Positions 36,580 to 46,606 of a DNA stretch of 64,000 nt are shown here, one piece after another. The stretch spans positions 248,001-312,000 of the forward strand of contig NZ_FOKT01000001.1 of NCBI RefSeq assembly GCF_900112305.1. The letters are read 5' to 3'. Under the pieces are notes generated by a model. The model was given only the letters and a program-made list of their open reading frames with translations, was not told the DNA's origin and made no database searches. The first letter of the stretch is position 1; each line of letters starts with the position of its first letter. The DNA comes from Microbulbifer thermotolerans. Its GTDB lineage: Bacteria; Pseudomonadota; Gammaproteobacteria; Pseudomonadales; Cellvibrionaceae. A program made the translations under genes and the position numbers.

Positions 36580-37491
36580 ATGATCAAACAGCGCACTCTC
36601 AAGAATGCTATCCGCGCCACCGGCGTAGGTCTGCACACGGGCAAGAAGGTCGTTCTGACCCTGAAACCGGCGCCCGTGAATACCGGCATCGTATTCCGCC
36701 GTACAGATCTGGACCCGATGGTTGAGATTGAAGCCCGGGCAGAAAACGTTGGCGATACGCTTTTGTCCACGACCCTGGTAAAAGACGATGTGCGCATCGC
36801 CACGGTCGAGCATTTGCTGTCCGCCATGGCGGGCCTGGGCATCGACAATGCCATTGTGGAACTCTCCGCCCAGGAAGTGCCGATCATGGACGGCAGCGCG
36901 GGTCCCTTTGTGTTCCTGATACAGTCCGCCGGCATCCAAGAGCAGTCTGCGCCGAAGAAATTCCTGCGCATCAAGAAACCGGTGACCGTGGAAGAGGGTG
37001 ATAAGGTGGCCAGCTTCCTGCCGTTCGACGGTTTTAAGGTGACCTTCACCATCGATTTTGATCACCCAGTGTTCCAGGGGCGCAATTTGACATCCTCGGT
37101 GGACTTCTCCAGCACTTCTTTTGTCAAAGAGGTGAGCCGGGCGCGCACCTTCGGCTTTATGCACGAAATAGAGTACCTCCGCTCTAAAGGGCTGGTTCAG
37201 GGAGGCAGTGTCGATAACGCCATTGTGATCGACCAGTACCGTATTTTGAACGAAGGCGGATTACGCTACGAAGACGAATTTGTTAAGCATAAGATTCTGG
37301 ACGCCATTGGCGATCTCTATCTGCTGGGCACCAGTCTGATCGGCGAATTCAAGGCGCACAAATCCGGTCACGCACTGAATAATAAATCCCTGCGCACCCT
37401 GATGGCCCAGGAGGACGCTTGGGAGATGGTGACCTTCGAGGATGAGAAGGAAGCGCCGATTTCCTATGTGAAGCCAATACTGGCGGTTTGA
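36580..37491 (+). CDS. lpxC: UDP-3-O-acyl-N-acetylglucosamine deacetylase LpxC
   Basis: 303 residues. Zinc ligands are visible in [15 protein letters not shown] (His at 78) and [10 protein letters not shown] (His 237, Asp 241); the VGLHTGKKV opening and [11 protein letters not shown] loop are conserved. It commits UDP-acyl-GlcNAc to lipid A synthesis. In pseudomonads a small DUF721 (dciA) gene usually follows between lpxC and the M23 gene; it is not present here. Confidence 0.98.
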   Translation: MIKQRTLKNAIRATGVGLHTGKKVVLTLKPAPVNTGIVFRRTDLDPMVEIEARAENVGDTLLSTTLVKDDVRIATVEHLLSAMAGLGIDNAIVELSAQEVPIMDGSAGPFVFLIQSAGIQEQSAPKKFLRIKKPVTVEEGDKVASFLPFDGFKVTFTIDFDHPVFQGRNLTSSVDFSSTSFVKEVSRARTFGFMHEIEYLRSKGLVQGGSVDNAIVIDQYRILNEGGLRYEDEFVKHKILDAIGDLYLLGTSLIGEFKAHKSGHALNNKSLRTLMAQEDAWEMVTFEDEKEAPISYVKPILAV

Positions 37492-37504
37492 TCAAGAACA
37501 GTGG

Positions 37505-37531
37505 AGCCGGCATAAAAATTGCCGGCTTTTT
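37505..37531 (+). terminator. Rho-independent terminator after lpxC
   Basis: AGCCGGCA pairs with TGCCGGCT over a 7-nt loop, followed by five T. Confidence 0.92.
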
Positions 37532-37810
37532 CTTGCGCGGGAGACCGCTCTGCGGATGAATTTACCGTGTTGTGCGTTCTCCTGGCGCGCATAGCGGCCT
37601 GTAGTGGCGCTGATTCAGTGCGTTCACAAATAAAAATGCGTGGGGAGCTGTTATCTCACAAGATTTTTGTTGTTTGGCCGATGTTGTGTATAGGATGGGG
37701 CCTCCGGCCTAGTAGCCATTGGATGGGCGTGCGAGCGAGGCCAGGAGAGAGCCCCTGGCTTCGCAGCGGATTGCGAAATAACCAAAATTGTCGATAGTCT
37801 CACGCCTGTT
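37532..37810. other. Intergenic region upstream of the M23 peptidase gene
   Basis: No gene is supported. A 92-codon open frame at 37519-37797 has no family features and overlaps the lpxC terminator. The promoter for the M23 gene should lie here but no convincing element was found. Confidence 0.5.
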
Positions 37811-38746
37811 ATGAAAGTAATTCTGGTCAATGAGCGCGGTGCCACGCGCAGCTTTAGCTTTGGCGGCCTGAGTAAGGCGCTGCTGGGGCTGTGCCTGTTG
37901 GGCTTGCCTGTGGGCGCTTTTTTGATCGGCGCCAACCTGCCTGTAGCGGAAACGGATGTTTTCGATTCCCGTACCGCCAAGGCCTGGAGCAAGGCGCTGC
38001 GCAAGCAGCAGCAACAGATAGAGGCGGCGGACCGCGAGGCGCGCGAGCAGTTGACGGCACTGACCGTCAAGTTGGCGGAGATGCAGGCACGTCTGACACG
38101 CCTAGACGCTCTTGGCGAGCGCCTTACCGTCGCTGCTAAATTGGATGAGGGCGAATTCCAGTTTGGTACCGCTCCGGCTGTTGGCGGGCCCGAGGATCCG
38201 GGTATCGCCGGTGCCGCTGAGCTGCCTTATCAGCCACCGGAGTTTCTCGAGGTGATTGATGAGTTGGCGGACCAAATCGAAGACCGCCAGATGCAGCTCA
38301 ACACCCTCGAAACCCTACTCGCCAGACGCCAGTTGCAGGACGAGCAGTTTATTGCTGGCCGCCCCATCAGTCGCGGCTGGATGTCTTCTCGATACGGATA
38401 CCGCACTGACCCCTTCACTGGGCGGCGCGCTTGGCATAAAGGAGTGGATTTCGCCGGCAAGATGGGCTCAGAAGTGGTTTCCGTCGCCGCCGGTGTTGTG
38501 ACCTGGGCCGAGGAACGCTACGGCTATGGCCAGTTAGTGGAGATCAACCACGGCAATGGCTATAAAACCCGCTACGGCCACAATAGTGAAATCAAGGTAA
38601 AGTTGGGCGATGTGGTCAAGAAGGGCCAGGTGATTGCCTTGATGGGGTCCAGCGGTCGCTCCACCGGCCCCCATGTGCATTTTGAAGTGTACAAAAACAA
38701 TCGCCCTGTGGACCCCGCCACCTACATCCGCCGCACTGGCAGATAA
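37811..38746 (+). CDS. M23-family (LytM) peptidoglycan endopeptidase or activator
   Basis: 311 residues: one N-terminal membrane helix (about 24-43), a coiled coil (about 55-100), a linker, then a C-terminal LytM domain. The metal motif is complete (HKGVDFAG and HVHFEVYK, with the RYGHNS His), so it may be an active endopeptidase rather than a degenerate EnvC-like activator. The position between lpxC and secA is conserved in Pseudomonas. It faces the periplasm. Confidence 0.93.
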   Translation: MKVILVNERGATRSFSFGGLSKALLGLCLLGLPVGAFLIGANLPVAETDVFDSRTAKAWSKALRKQQQQIEAADREAREQLTALTVKLAEMQARLTRLDALGERLTVAAKLDEGEFQFGTAPAVGGPEDPGIAGAAELPYQPPEFLEVIDELADQIEDRQMQLNTLETLLARRQLQDEQFIAGRPISRGWMSSRYGYRTDPFTGRRAWHKGVDFAGKMGSEVVSVAAGVVTWAEERYGYGQLVEINHGNGYKTRYGHNSEIKVKLGDVVKKGQVIALMGSSGRSTGPHVHFEVYKNNRPVDPATYIRRTGR

Positions 38747-38798
38747 CATCTATCCTTTCCTGTATCGCGCCACCACCGGCAGTTGTCTGAGGAGACAG

Positions 38799-38921
38799 TT
38801 GCTAGTCGTGGCGCCTTCCTGTTTACTTGCATCCCTCACCAGCGCAGCGCGCCAGGATTGGGTGCTGATGGTTTCCCGGCGCTCCGGCCGGCAGAGCGAA
38901 AAAAGAAAAGTGGTTTCTTGA
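38799..38921 (+). CDS. Possible 40-residue leader ORF upstream of secA
   Basis: TTG at 38799 has GGAG 4 nt upstream and reads 40 codons to TGA at 38919-38921, two bases before the secA ATG. The product starts with a hydrophobic, signal-like stretch ([16 protein letters not shown]) and ends in a basic tail. The ribosome site lies at the tip of a hairpin (GCGCCAC at 38767-38773 with GTGGCGC at 38808-38814, and inner TGTCT/AGACA). SecM and VemP are export-sensing leaders of this kind upstream of secA or secDF elsewhere; no arrest motif is recognisable, so this is a hypothesis. Confidence 0.3.
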   Translation: MLVVAPSCLLASLTSAARQDWVLMVSRRSGRQSEKRKVVS

Positions 38922-38923
38922 TA

Positions 38924-41668
38924 ATGATTGGCAAACTGATTACATCGATCTTCGGTTCGAAAAATGACCGCGAGCTGAAGCGTATGCGCCGTGTGGTGGC
39001 GCAGATCAATGAGCGGGAGGATGAATACCGCAAGCTTGATGACGCCGGGCTCAGGGCTAAAACCGATGAGTTTAAGAAGCGTCTCGCCGATGGTGAGAGT
39101 CTCGACCAGCTGTTGCCGGAGGCATTCGCCGCCGTGCGCGAGGCCAGCCGCCGTACCCTGGGCCTGCGCCATTTTGATGTCCAGCTGATCGGCGGTATGA
39201 CCCTGCACGAAGGCAGGATCGCCGAGATGCGTACCGGTGAAGGTAAGACCCTGGTGGCGACCCTGCCCGCGTATCTGAACGCGCTGGAAGGCAAAGGGGT
39301 ACATATCGTTACGGTGAATGACTATCTGGCCGCACGGGACGCCAATTGGATGCGTCCGGTGTATGAATTCCTCGGTCTAAGCGTGGGCATTATCGTGTCC
39401 CAGCAGCACCCGGAGGAAAAAAAGGCCGCCTACGGCGCGGACATTACTTACGGTACCAACAACGAATTCGGTTTCGATTATCTGCGCGACAACATGGTGC
39501 TGCGCAAGGAAGACCGGGTACAGCGCCCGCAGAACTTCGCAATTGTCGACGAAGTGGATTCCATCCTGATCGATGAAGCCCGGACCCCATTGATTATCTC
39601 CGGCGCCGCGGAGGATTCTTCGCACCTCTACCTAGCCATTAACCAATTGGTTCCCAAATTGCAACGGGCAGAAGAAGGGGGGGCGGGACACTATACGGTC
39701 GATGAGAAGACCCGGCAGGTGGAGTTGACCGAGGAGGGGCACCAGCTGATCGAAGAGCTGCTCGCGCGCAGTGGCTTGATGAAGGAAGATGAATCCCTCT
39801 ACGCCCCCGGTAACCTGGGGCTGCTGCATCATGTACACGCCGCTTTGCGCGCCCATGTGCTTTTCCACCGGGATGTGGATTACATAGTGCAGAATGGCCA
39901 AGTGGTCCTGATCGACGAGCATACCGGTCGCACCATGCCCGGTCGCCGTCTTTCAGAGGGACTGCACCAAGCACTGGAAGCGAAAGAGAAAGTGCAGATT
40001 CAGAGCGAGAGTCAAACCCTGGCCTCCACAACCTTCCAGAACTTGTTCCGCTTCTATCCCAAGCTTGCCGGTATGACGGGCACTGCGGATACCGAGGCCT
40101 TCGAGTTCCGCCAGATCTACGGTCTGGACGTGGTGGTGATCCCCACCAACAAGCCGGTACAGCGGGAGGATTTGAACGACTTGGTCTATCTGACCAAAGA
40201 AGAAAAGATGGAAGCCATTATCGAGGACATCAAGTACTGCCGAGAAAAGCAGGCACCGGTCCTGGTAGGTACCGCTTCCATCGAGACATCGGAAGAGATG
40301 TCCCGCATGCTTAAGAAGGCCGGAATTGCTCACCAGGTACTGAACGCCAAGTACCACGAGCGGGAGGCGCAGATCATCGCTCAGGCTGGCCGCCCCGGTA
40401 CCGTCACCATTGCGACTAATATGGCCGGTCGCGGCACTGATATTGTGCTCGGCGGTAACTGGGAAGCGGAGGTGGAGGAACTGCGCCAGAAGGAAGGCCG
40501 CGAGCCCACCGAAGAGGAAATCACCGCGATCAAATCCGAGTGGCAGAAGCGGCACGACACGGTCATAGAGGCGGGCGGTCTGCACATTATCGGCACCGAG
40601 CGTCACGAATCCCGACGCATCGACAACCAGCTGCGCGGCCGCGCCGGCCGCCAGGGTGACCCCGGCGTAACCCGCTTCTACTTGTCCCTGGAAGATAATC
40701 TGATGCGTATCTTCGCCTCGGACCGCGTGAAGAATTTCATGCAAATGCTGGGGATGGAGCGCGGAGAGGCTATTGAGCACCGCATGGTGTCCAATGCGAT
40801 TGAAAAAGCCCAGCGCCGTGTGGAGGGACGCAACTTCGATATTCGCAAGCAATTGCTGGAATACGATGATGTCGCCAACGATCAGCGCCAGGTGATCTAC
40901 AGTCAGCGCAACGAGCTGCTGGAGGCGGAGACGATCAGTGACACCATTACCGCCATTCGCGAAGATGTGGTCAACGATATCATCTCCGGTTTTGTGCCGC
41001 CGCAGAGCGTGGAGGAGCAGTGGGACATCCCTGGCCTGGAGAAACAGCTGGCCGGCGAGCTGGGCTTACAGTTGCCGATTCAGCAGTGGCTGGACGAGGA
41101 TCGCACTCTGCATGAAGAAAGCTTGCGGGAGAAAATAGTCGCCGCGGCTCAGGAGGCCTATCAGGCCAAGGTGACGCGTATTAGTGAGTCTTCGGGCGAG
41201 CCCAATCTGATGCCGACCGTGGAGCGCCAAATCATGCTGCAGGTACTGGACCAGCTGTGGAAGGAGCACCTTGCCAGCATGGACCACCTGCGCGCCGGAA
41301 TCGGTTTGCGCGCCTACGCCAACAAGAACCCCAAACAGGAGTTCAAGCGCGAGTCTTTCCACTTGTTCCAAAGCATGCTGGATAACCTCAAGCATGAGGT
41401 GGTGCGTATCCTCGCCCATGTGGAGCCGATGACCCGCGAGCAGATGGAAGAAATGGAGCGCCGCCGTCTCGAGCAGCAACGCAAGCAGCAGTTAGAACTG
41501 CAACACGCCCAGGCTTCTGCGATTCCACAGGCGAAAGAGCCTCAGGCGCAAATGCCGGAGCGGCGCGGTCCCAAAGTTGGTCGCAACGACCCCTGTCCCT
41601 GCGGTTCTGGCAAGAAATATAAGCAGTGTCACGGCAAGCTGGCTTCCTCTACCTCGACTTCAAATTGA
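38924..41668 (+). CDS. secA: Protein translocase ATPase SecA
   Basis: 914 residues from ATG 38924, which gives the classic start [19 protein letters not shown]; the frame is open a further 47 codons upstream, but that part is not SecA-like. Walker A is [13 protein letters not shown], the DEAD-type box is [20 protein letters not shown], and the helicase C-terminal [10 protein letters not shown] and [10 protein letters not shown] motifs are present. The C-terminal zinc-binding tail [14 protein letters not shown], which contacts SecB and ribosomes, is intact. It drives Sec-dependent export. Confidence 0.99.
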   Translation: MIGKLITSIFGSKNDRELKRMRRVVAQINEREDEYRKLDDAGLRAKTDEFKKRLADGESLDQLLPEAFAAVREASRRTLGLRHFDVQLIGGMTLHEGRIAEMRTGEGKTLVATLPAYLNALEGKGVHIVTVNDYLAARDANWMRPVYEFLGLSVGIIVSQQHPEEKKAAYGADITYGTNNEFGFDYLRDNMVLRKEDRVQRPQNFAIVDEVDSILIDEARTPLIISGAAEDSSHLYLAINQLVPKLQRAEEGGAGHYTVDEKTRQVELTEEGHQLIEELLARSGLMKEDESLYAPGNLGLLHHVHAALRAHVLFHRDVDYIVQNGQVVLIDEHTGRTMPGRRLSEGLHQALEAKEKVQIQSESQTLASTTFQNLFRFYPKLAGMTGTADTEAFEFRQIYGLDVVVIPTNKPVQREDLNDLVYLTKEEKMEAIIEDIKYCREKQAPVLVGTASIETSEEMSRMLKKAGIAHQVLNAKYHEREAQIIAQAGRPGTVTIATNMAGRGTDIVLGGNWEAEVEELRQKEGREPTEEEITAIKSEWQKRHDTVIEAGGLHIIGTERHESRRIDNQLRGRAGRQGDPGVTRFYLSLEDNLMRIFASDRVKNFMQMLGMERGEAIEHRMVSNAIEKAQRRVEGRNFDIRKQLLEYDDVANDQRQVIYSQRNELLEAETISDTITAIREDVVNDIISGFVPPQSVEEQWDIPGLEKQLAGELGLQLPIQQWLDEDRTLHEESLREKIVAAAQEAYQAKVTRISESSGEPNLMPTVERQIMLQVLDQLWKEHLASMDHLRAGIGLRAYANKNPKQEFKRESFHLFQSMLDNLKHEVVRILAHVEPMTREQMEEMERRRLEQQRKQQLELQHAQASAIPQAKEPQAQMPERRGPKVGRNDPCPCGSGKKYKQCHGKLASSTSTSN

Positions 41669-41673
41669 TCGCC

Positions 41674-41696
41674 AAGCGGCGCCTCGGCGCCGCTTT
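41674..41696 (+). terminator. Probable terminator after secA
   Basis: AAGCGGCGCC and GGCGCCGCTT form a GC-rich perfect hairpin immediately after the secA stop; the T-run is only three bases, so efficiency is uncertain. Confidence 0.6.
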
Positions 41697-41777
41697 CATG
41701 GTATGGGCAGAGCGCAGCATGCCCGTTGAAAGATACTGATGGGCGCGCTGCGTTTGCCCATTTCGTGAATCGCATCA

Positions 41778-42980
41778 ATGCTCCAAGACCATTTGCCTCA
41801 AGTTCCCGGCATTCGCCTGGCCAGTGTGGCTGCCGGTATAAAAAATTGGCAGCGGGATGACCTGTTGCTGATTGAGATCAATGAAGGTGCTTCCGTCTCC
41901 GCCACTTTTACCCAAAACGCCTTTTGCGCGGCTCCGGTCGTTGTGGCCAAGGAACATATTGGCAGCGGCGATATCAGGGCGCTGTTGGTCAACGCTGGCA
42001 ATGCCAATGCCGCAACAGGTGCGCGCGGCATCAGTGACGCCCGCGCCTGTTGCGCGGCGGTGGCCACAGCGCTCAACATCAGAGCGGAGCAGGTGTTGCC
42101 ATTTAGTACTGGTGTCATTGGCGAGCATCTGCCTTTGCAGAAAATTTTGGAGGCGGTTCCCGTTGCGGCAGATCAACTTGAGGGTGCGGGCTGGGACAAA
42201 GCCGCGCGCGCCATTATGACCACGGATACCCGGCCCAAAATCGCCTTCCGCACTGTCGATATTGCCGGTGAACAGATCCGGATTCAGGGCATCGCCAAGG
42301 GTGCAGGCATGATCAAGCCCAATATGGCCACCATGCTCGCCTATGTGGCAACGGACGCGCGTATCCCACAGCCCCTGCTGGACCAGCTGATCGGTGAAGC
42401 GGTGGGCGAATCCTTCAACCGCATTAGCATCGACGGTGACACTTCCACCAACGACGCTTGTGTACTGATTGCCAGTGGTACCACGGGACCTCTGTTGAGC
42501 GATGCCAACAGTGCGGATTACCAGCGTCTGAAGGCGGCAGTCGTGGAAGTGCATATTGAACTGGCCCAGGCCATCGTCCGCGATGGAGAAGGCGCGAGTA
42601 AATTTGTCACAGTGCAGGTACGCGGGGCGAATAGCAGTGAGGAAGCACTGAAAGTCGCCTTTGCTATTGGTGAATCGCCACTGGTCAAAACTGCACTATA
42701 CGCTTCGGACCCCAATTGGGGCCGGCTGGTTATGGCGGTCGGCAAGGCCGACGTTGAGGGCTTGGATACTTCCAGGGTCAATATTTACCTGGATCAGATT
42801 CAGGTGGTGGCGTCCGGCGGCCTTGCCGCTGGCTACAGGGAAGAAGACGGTCAGCAGGTTTTCTCGAAACCGGAGTTCACCATTACTGTTGATTTGGGGC
42901 GTGGGGATTTCAGCGAGCATATCTGGACCTGCGACTTTTCCCACGAGTATGTCACCATCAATGCGGAGTACCGTACTTGA
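41778..42980 (+). CDS. argJ: Bifunctional ornithine acetyltransferase / N-acetylglutamate synthase ArgJ
   Basis: 400 residues. The self-cleavage site is MIKPNMATMLAYV with the catalytic Thr at 185, giving alpha and beta chains. SATFTQNAFCAAPV and STGVIGEHLP are conserved. It recycles acetyl groups in the arginine pathway, from acetylornithine to glutamate. ATG at 41778. The secA-argJ-mutT order matches pseudomonads. The stop shares one base with the mutT start. Confidence 0.98.
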   Translation: MLQDHLPQVPGIRLASVAAGIKNWQRDDLLLIEINEGASVSATFTQNAFCAAPVVVAKEHIGSGDIRALLVNAGNANAATGARGISDARACCAAVATALNIRAEQVLPFSTGVIGEHLPLQKILEAVPVAADQLEGAGWDKAARAIMTTDTRPKIAFRTVDIAGEQIRIQGIAKGAGMIKPNMATMLAYVATDARIPQPLLDQLIGEAVGESFNRISIDGDTSTNDACVLIASGTTGPLLSDANSADYQRLKAAVVEVHIELAQAIVRDGEGASKFVTVQVRGANSSEEALKVAFAIGESPLVKTALYASDPNWGRLVMAVGKADVEGLDTSRVNIYLDQIQVVASGGLAAGYREEDGQQVFSKPEFTITVDLGRGDFSEHIWTCDFSHEYVTINAEYRT

Positions 42981-43384
42981 TGGGTAAGGTGGTACATGTC
43001 GCAGTGGGAGTGGTGCGGCGGAAGGACGGCAAAATCCTGATCGCTCGCCGCCCGGAACACTTGCATATGGGGGGGCGCTGGGAGTTCCCCGGAGGTAAAG
43101 TGGAAGCGGGGGAGACAGTCCAGCAAGCTCTGACCCGGGAGCTGCGGGAAGAAGTGGCGATTGAAGTGACAGGGTTAAGGCCGCTGACGAAAATCCGCCA
43201 CACTTATGCGGAAAAAACCGTATTGCTGGATACCTGGTGGGTGACGGAATTCGAAGGCGAGGCAAAAGGTCTGGAGGGCCAGCAGACCACTTGGGTCGAA
43301 GTGGTGGACCTCAATAGTTATCAGTTTCCCGACGCGAACCAGGAGATTATTCAAGCCATCCGGGAGGCCGAAAACTGCTGCTGA
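42980..43384 (+). CDS. mutT: Nudix hydrolase MutT (8-oxo-dGTP diphosphatase)
   Basis: 134 residues with a complete Nudix box at about 38-60 (GGKVEAGET ... RELREEV). The opening VVHVAVGVVRRKDGKILIARR and the WEFPGGKVE context are those of MutT, which removes oxidised guanine nucleotides. ATG at 42980 overlaps the argJ TGA by one base. In Pseudomonas the homologue is often fused to a thiamine-phosphate synthase domain; here it is Nudix only. Confidence 0.95.
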   Translation: MGKVVHVAVGVVRRKDGKILIARRPEHLHMGGRWEFPGGKVEAGETVQQALTRELREEVAIEVTGLRPLTKIRHTYAEKTVLLDTWWVTEFEGEAKGLEGQQTTWVEVVDLNSYQFPDANQEIIQAIREAENCC

Positions 43385-43476
43385 GCGCCTCCTGCGATTG
43401 TGCCGCAGTGCCAAGGAAATGCACTCCTTGGGGGAAGAGACACTTTGAGGCCGGATAAGCGCCCCGTACAGATTCC

Positions 43477-43686
43477 TTAATGGCGGGTGCCTGGTTGTTC
43501 CAGCTCTCCGCTCAATACATCGTCAAAGGCCGGTTCCCCCGGAATCCGATGCCCCTCCGAGGCCCACTCTCCAAGATCGATCAGTTTGCAGCGTTCGCAG
43601 CAGAAAGGGCGGAATGGAAATCGGTCGCTCCACTCAATTGGTTTCTTGCAGGTGGGGCAGCTGAGGCTGGTGGTCTCTTTTGTCAT
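43477..43686 (-). CDS. yacG: DNA gyrase inhibitor YacG (zinc protein)
   Basis: 69 residues from ATG 43686 (TTG at 43698 would overlap coaE by 4 nt and add four residues). Four zinc-binding Cys in CPTC and CCERC, then [17 protein letters not shown], the YacG signature. E. coli YacG binds GyrB and blocks its DNA binding. The coaE-yacG pair next to pilD is standard in gammaproteobacteria. Confidence 0.95.
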   Translation of the reverse strand: MTKETTSLSCPTCKKPIEWSDRFPFRPFCCERCKLIDLGEWASEGHRIPGEPAFDDVLSGELEQPGTRH

Positions 43687-43694
43687 AATTTGCT

Positions 43695-44306
43695 TCAACG
43701 CTGTGCTTGGGCCATTTGTAGATACTTCCGGTGCAGTGATTCAACCTGTGTCTTCAGCTTCTCCGGAGGGCCGCTATTGTCCAGTACATCGTCCGCTTTC
43801 GCCAGCCGCTCGTTGCGGGACAGCTGGGCCGCCATAATCTTGCGGATTTGCGCCGGGTCATTGCGGTCGCGTTCACTGGCCCGTTGGACCTGCAATTCTT
43901 CGGGTAGGTCGACTACACAGATTCTGTTCACCAGTTTATATTGCCCGGACTCGATCAATAGCGGGGATTCCAGAATCCCATAGGGGCCAGTGCCGTTTTG
44001 CAGCGCCCGCAATATTTCCTCGCGGATCAGGGGATGCAATAAATTCTCCAGCCACCGCCGTTCGTCGCTGTCTTCAAAAATCCGCTGGCGAAGCTTGGCT
44101 CTGTCAAGTTCACCACTGTCCAGCAAGATACCGGCGCCAAAGTGCCCGGCGATTTTTTCCAGTGCTGGCTGACCAGGTTGTACCACTACCCGCGCCGCCC
44201 AATCCGCGTCGACTACGTTGACGCCCAGCGCTCGAAAACAGCCCGCCGCTGCTGACTTTCCGCTGCCGATGCCGCCCGTCAATCCCACAGTGAACACTGC
44301 TTCCAT
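43695..44306 (-). CDS. coaE: Dephospho-CoA kinase CoaE
   Basis: 203 residues. P-loop [32 protein letters not shown] and HPLIREEI are CoaE motifs; it performs the last step of coenzyme A synthesis. Start set at ATG 44306 because GAGGGA precedes it; the longer frame to 44339 is not conserved-looking. Confidence 0.97.
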   Translation of the reverse strand: MEAVFTVGLTGGIGSGKSAAAGCFRALGVNVVDADWAARVVVQPGQPALEKIAGHFGAGILLDSGELDRAKLRQRIFEDSDERRWLENLLHPLIREEILRALQNGTGPYGILESPLLIESGQYKLVNRICVVDLPEELQVQRASERDRNDPAQIRKIMAAQLSRNERLAKADDVLDNSGPPEKLKTQVESLHRKYLQMAQAQR

Positions 44307-44385
44307 TCCCTCTTGCTGATGGTTTGTGCCCCAAGCCAAGTATTAGTATCTGCATTTTGTTCGCTTTCATCCGCAGACCACAAGT

Positions 44386-44416
44386 AAAAAGGGCGAACCA
44401 CTGGTTCGCCCTTTTT
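44386..44416 (-). terminator. Rho-independent terminator after pilBCD
   Basis: GGGCGAACC pairs with GGTTCGCCC over a 3-nt loop, flanked by A5 and T5, so it works for minus-strand transcripts leaving pilD and separates them from coaE-yacG. Confidence 0.92.
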
Positions 44417-44435
44417 GCGGGAGTCCTATCCGCGG

Positions 44436-45320
44436 CTATGACCCGAGTCCTGAGAAATTCAGATACCAGTTTACAATCCGCTCCCCCCACAGCATCGCTA
44501 TCCAGCCGGCACCGGCCAGATAGGGGCCAAAGGCGATGGGCAGGTTTTTGTCCCGCCCCGCGATCAGACTCCAGCTCAATCCGGCCAGGGCGCCAACACC
44601 GGCGGACAGCAGGATGACCATCGGCAACATCTGCCACCCGAACCAGGCGCCGATGGCTGCCAGGATTTTGAAATCCCCGGCCCCCATTCCCTCCTTGCCG
44701 GTTACCAGCTTAAACAGGTGGAACACAGCCCAAAGAGAGAGATAGCCAGCCATGGCCCCTATCACCGCATCACTAAGGGGAGTGAACAGTCCCCAGAGAT
44801 TAACCAGTAATCCCGTCCACAGCAGCGGCAGGGTGATACTGTCCGGCAGCAGTTGCTTGTCGAAGTCTATTCCCGTTAGAGCCACCAGTGCCCAGGTAAA
44901 ACCACAGCCCGCCAGCGCCTGCCAGGTAAAGCCCAATTGCCACACGACCAGCGCGGTCAACAGCCCTGTAACCAGCTCCACCAGCGGATAGCGCTTGGAG
45001 ATGGGGGTACCGCAATGGCTGCACCTGCCTTTCAGGAGTAGAAAGCTAAGCAGCGGTACATTGTGCCAAGGTTTGACCTCGGCGCCGCAACTGGGGCAGT
45101 GGGAGTAGGGCAGTATAAGGTTAAAGGGTTCGTCCAGTATTTTTTGCTCTGCCGGATCGGGATTGGTGCCGAAATAGCTGTGGAAATCCCGCTTGTATTC
45201 CCGCTCCATCATGATGGGCAGGCGGTAAATAACCACGTTTAGAAAGCTGCCCACTAATAGGCCCAAAACAAAAGCGCTGCCGAGGAGCAGCGCTTGGTGA
45301 GAAACCAGTGTTTCTAGCAT
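44436..45320 (-). CDS. pilD: Prepilin peptidase / N-methyltransferase PilD
   Basis: 294 residues, polytopic. The N-terminal cytoplasmic domain has the zinc tetracysteine (CPSC ... CSHC), and the aspartyl protease residues are in TGIDFDKQLLPD and GMGAGDFKILAAIG. It cuts type IV prepilins after Gly and methylates the new N-terminus. The gene starts 5 bp after the pilC stop. Confidence 0.98.
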   Translation of the reverse strand: MLETLVSHQALLLGSAFVLGLLVGSFLNVVIYRLPIMMEREYKRDFHSYFGTNPDPAEQKILDEPFNLILPYSHCPSCGAEVKPWHNVPLLSFLLLKGRCSHCGTPISKRYPLVELVTGLLTALVVWQLGFTWQALAGCGFTWALVALTGIDFDKQLLPDSITLPLLWTGLLVNLWGLFTPLSDAVIGAMAGYLSLWAVFHLFKLVTGKEGMGAGDFKILAAIGAWFGWQMLPMVILLSAGVGALAGLSWSLIAGRDKNLPIAFGPYLAGAGWIAMLWGERIVNWYLNFSGLGS

Positions 45321-45325
45321 TGCTT

Positions 45326-46537
45326 TTATACAACCTGACCCAGTTGGAAGATCGGCAGATACATAGCCACCATCAGACCGCCGACCAGAATACCCAGCAC
45401 CGCCATAATCATCGGTTCCAGCAGGGTTGTCAGATTATCCACCATATTGTCCACGGCCTCCTCGTAAAAGTCCGCGGCCTTGCCCAGCATTTCGTCCAGG
45501 GCGCCGGACTCTTCACCAATCGCGGCCATCTGTACCAGCATGGTGGGGTAGAGGTTGGAAGCGCGCATGGCGCCGTTGAGCGGAATACCGGTGGCCACAG
45601 AATCGCGGATTTTAAGGGTGGCGTCCTCATAAATCACATTGCCGGTGGCGCCGGCAACGGACTTTAGGGCATCGATCAAGGGAACACCCGCGGCGAAAGT
45701 GGTGGACAGCGTACGGGCGAAACGGGCGGCGATGGAGTTATAGGTAATCTGGCCGAGAATTGGCATTTTGAGGATTAACCGGTCAAAGAAATCGGCCACT
45801 TTTTTGTTGCGCTTTTTGGCTTCAAGGGTACCCCCGATCCCGATTACTGCACAAATCAGGGCAATAAACCAGTTGGCCTGCATCCACTCAGACATACCCA
45901 CTACCATTTGGGTAAATGCCGGCAGGTCGGCGCCAAAGCTGGAGAAGGTTTCGGCGAACTGGGGTACTACCTTGATCAGCAGAATAGAGGTAACCACAAT
46001 GGCGACAACGATTACCGCAATCGGGTAGGTCATCGCCTTTTTGATTTTTTTCTTCAGGGATTCGGTTTTTTCTTTATAGGTGGCGATGCGGTCCAGCATG
46101 GTTTCCAGGGCGCCGGACTGCTCACCGGAGGCCACCAGGTTGCAGAAGAGATCGTCGAAATAGAGCGGGTGCTTGCGCAGGGCATCGGCAAAGGCGGTAC
46201 CGGAGGCCACGTCGTCGCGGATTTTAAAAATCAGTTCCTTAACGCCCTGATTGTCCAGGCCGTCGGCGACGATTTCGAAGCTCTGTACCAGTGGCACCCC
46301 GGCCTTCATCATGGTGGCCATCTGCCGTGTGAACAGCGCGATATCTTCAGGTTTGACTTTTTTCTTGCCGCCAAATAAGGGCTTGGGCTTTTTCTGCACC
46401 CGGTTGGCTATAATGCCCTGTTTGCGCAGCTGCGCCTTGATCAGCGCAGGGCTGGTGCCGTTGATCTCTCCCTCGACCTTGTTGCCTTTACTGTCCACAC
46501 CCTTGTAGACGTAGGTGACCGCTGCGGCGTTGGCCAT
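45326..46537 (-). CDS. pilC: Type IV pilus inner-membrane platform protein PilC
   Basis: 403 residues with two GspF-type domains (about 70-190 and 275-395) and three membrane helices. FTRQMATMMKAGVPLVQSFEI and the repeated FARTLSTTFAAGVPLIDAL motif are diagnostic. It couples the PilB motor to pilus assembly. Confidence 0.98.
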   Translation of the reverse strand: MANAAAVTYVYKGVDSKGNKVEGEINGTSPALIKAQLRKQGIIANRVQKKPKPLFGGKKKVKPEDIALFTRQMATMMKAGVPLVQSFEIVADGLDNQGVKELIFKIRDDVASGTAFADALRKHPLYFDDLFCNLVASGEQSGALETMLDRIATYKEKTESLKKKIKKAMTYPIAVIVVAIVVTSILLIKVVPQFAETFSSFGADLPAFTQMVVGMSEWMQANWFIALICAVIGIGGTLEAKKRNKKVADFFDRLILKMPILGQITYNSIAARFARTLSTTFAAGVPLIDALKSVAGATGNVIYEDATLKIRDSVATGIPLNGAMRASNLYPTMLVQMAAIGEESGALDEMLGKAADFYEEAVDNMVDNLTTLLEPMIMAVLGILVGGLMVAMYLPIFQLGQVV

Positions 46538-46606
46538 GGTTTATCCTGTCTTTTATTGTTTCGCTATAAATTGGTTTTTTACCGGAGACCAGTGATCAAT
46601 GGTTTT

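Noticed and set aside
38783-38923. 47-residue N-terminal extension of SecA in the same frame
   Set aside because: SecA proteins start at [11 protein letters not shown]; the upstream part has no SecA similarity and crosses the putative leader region.
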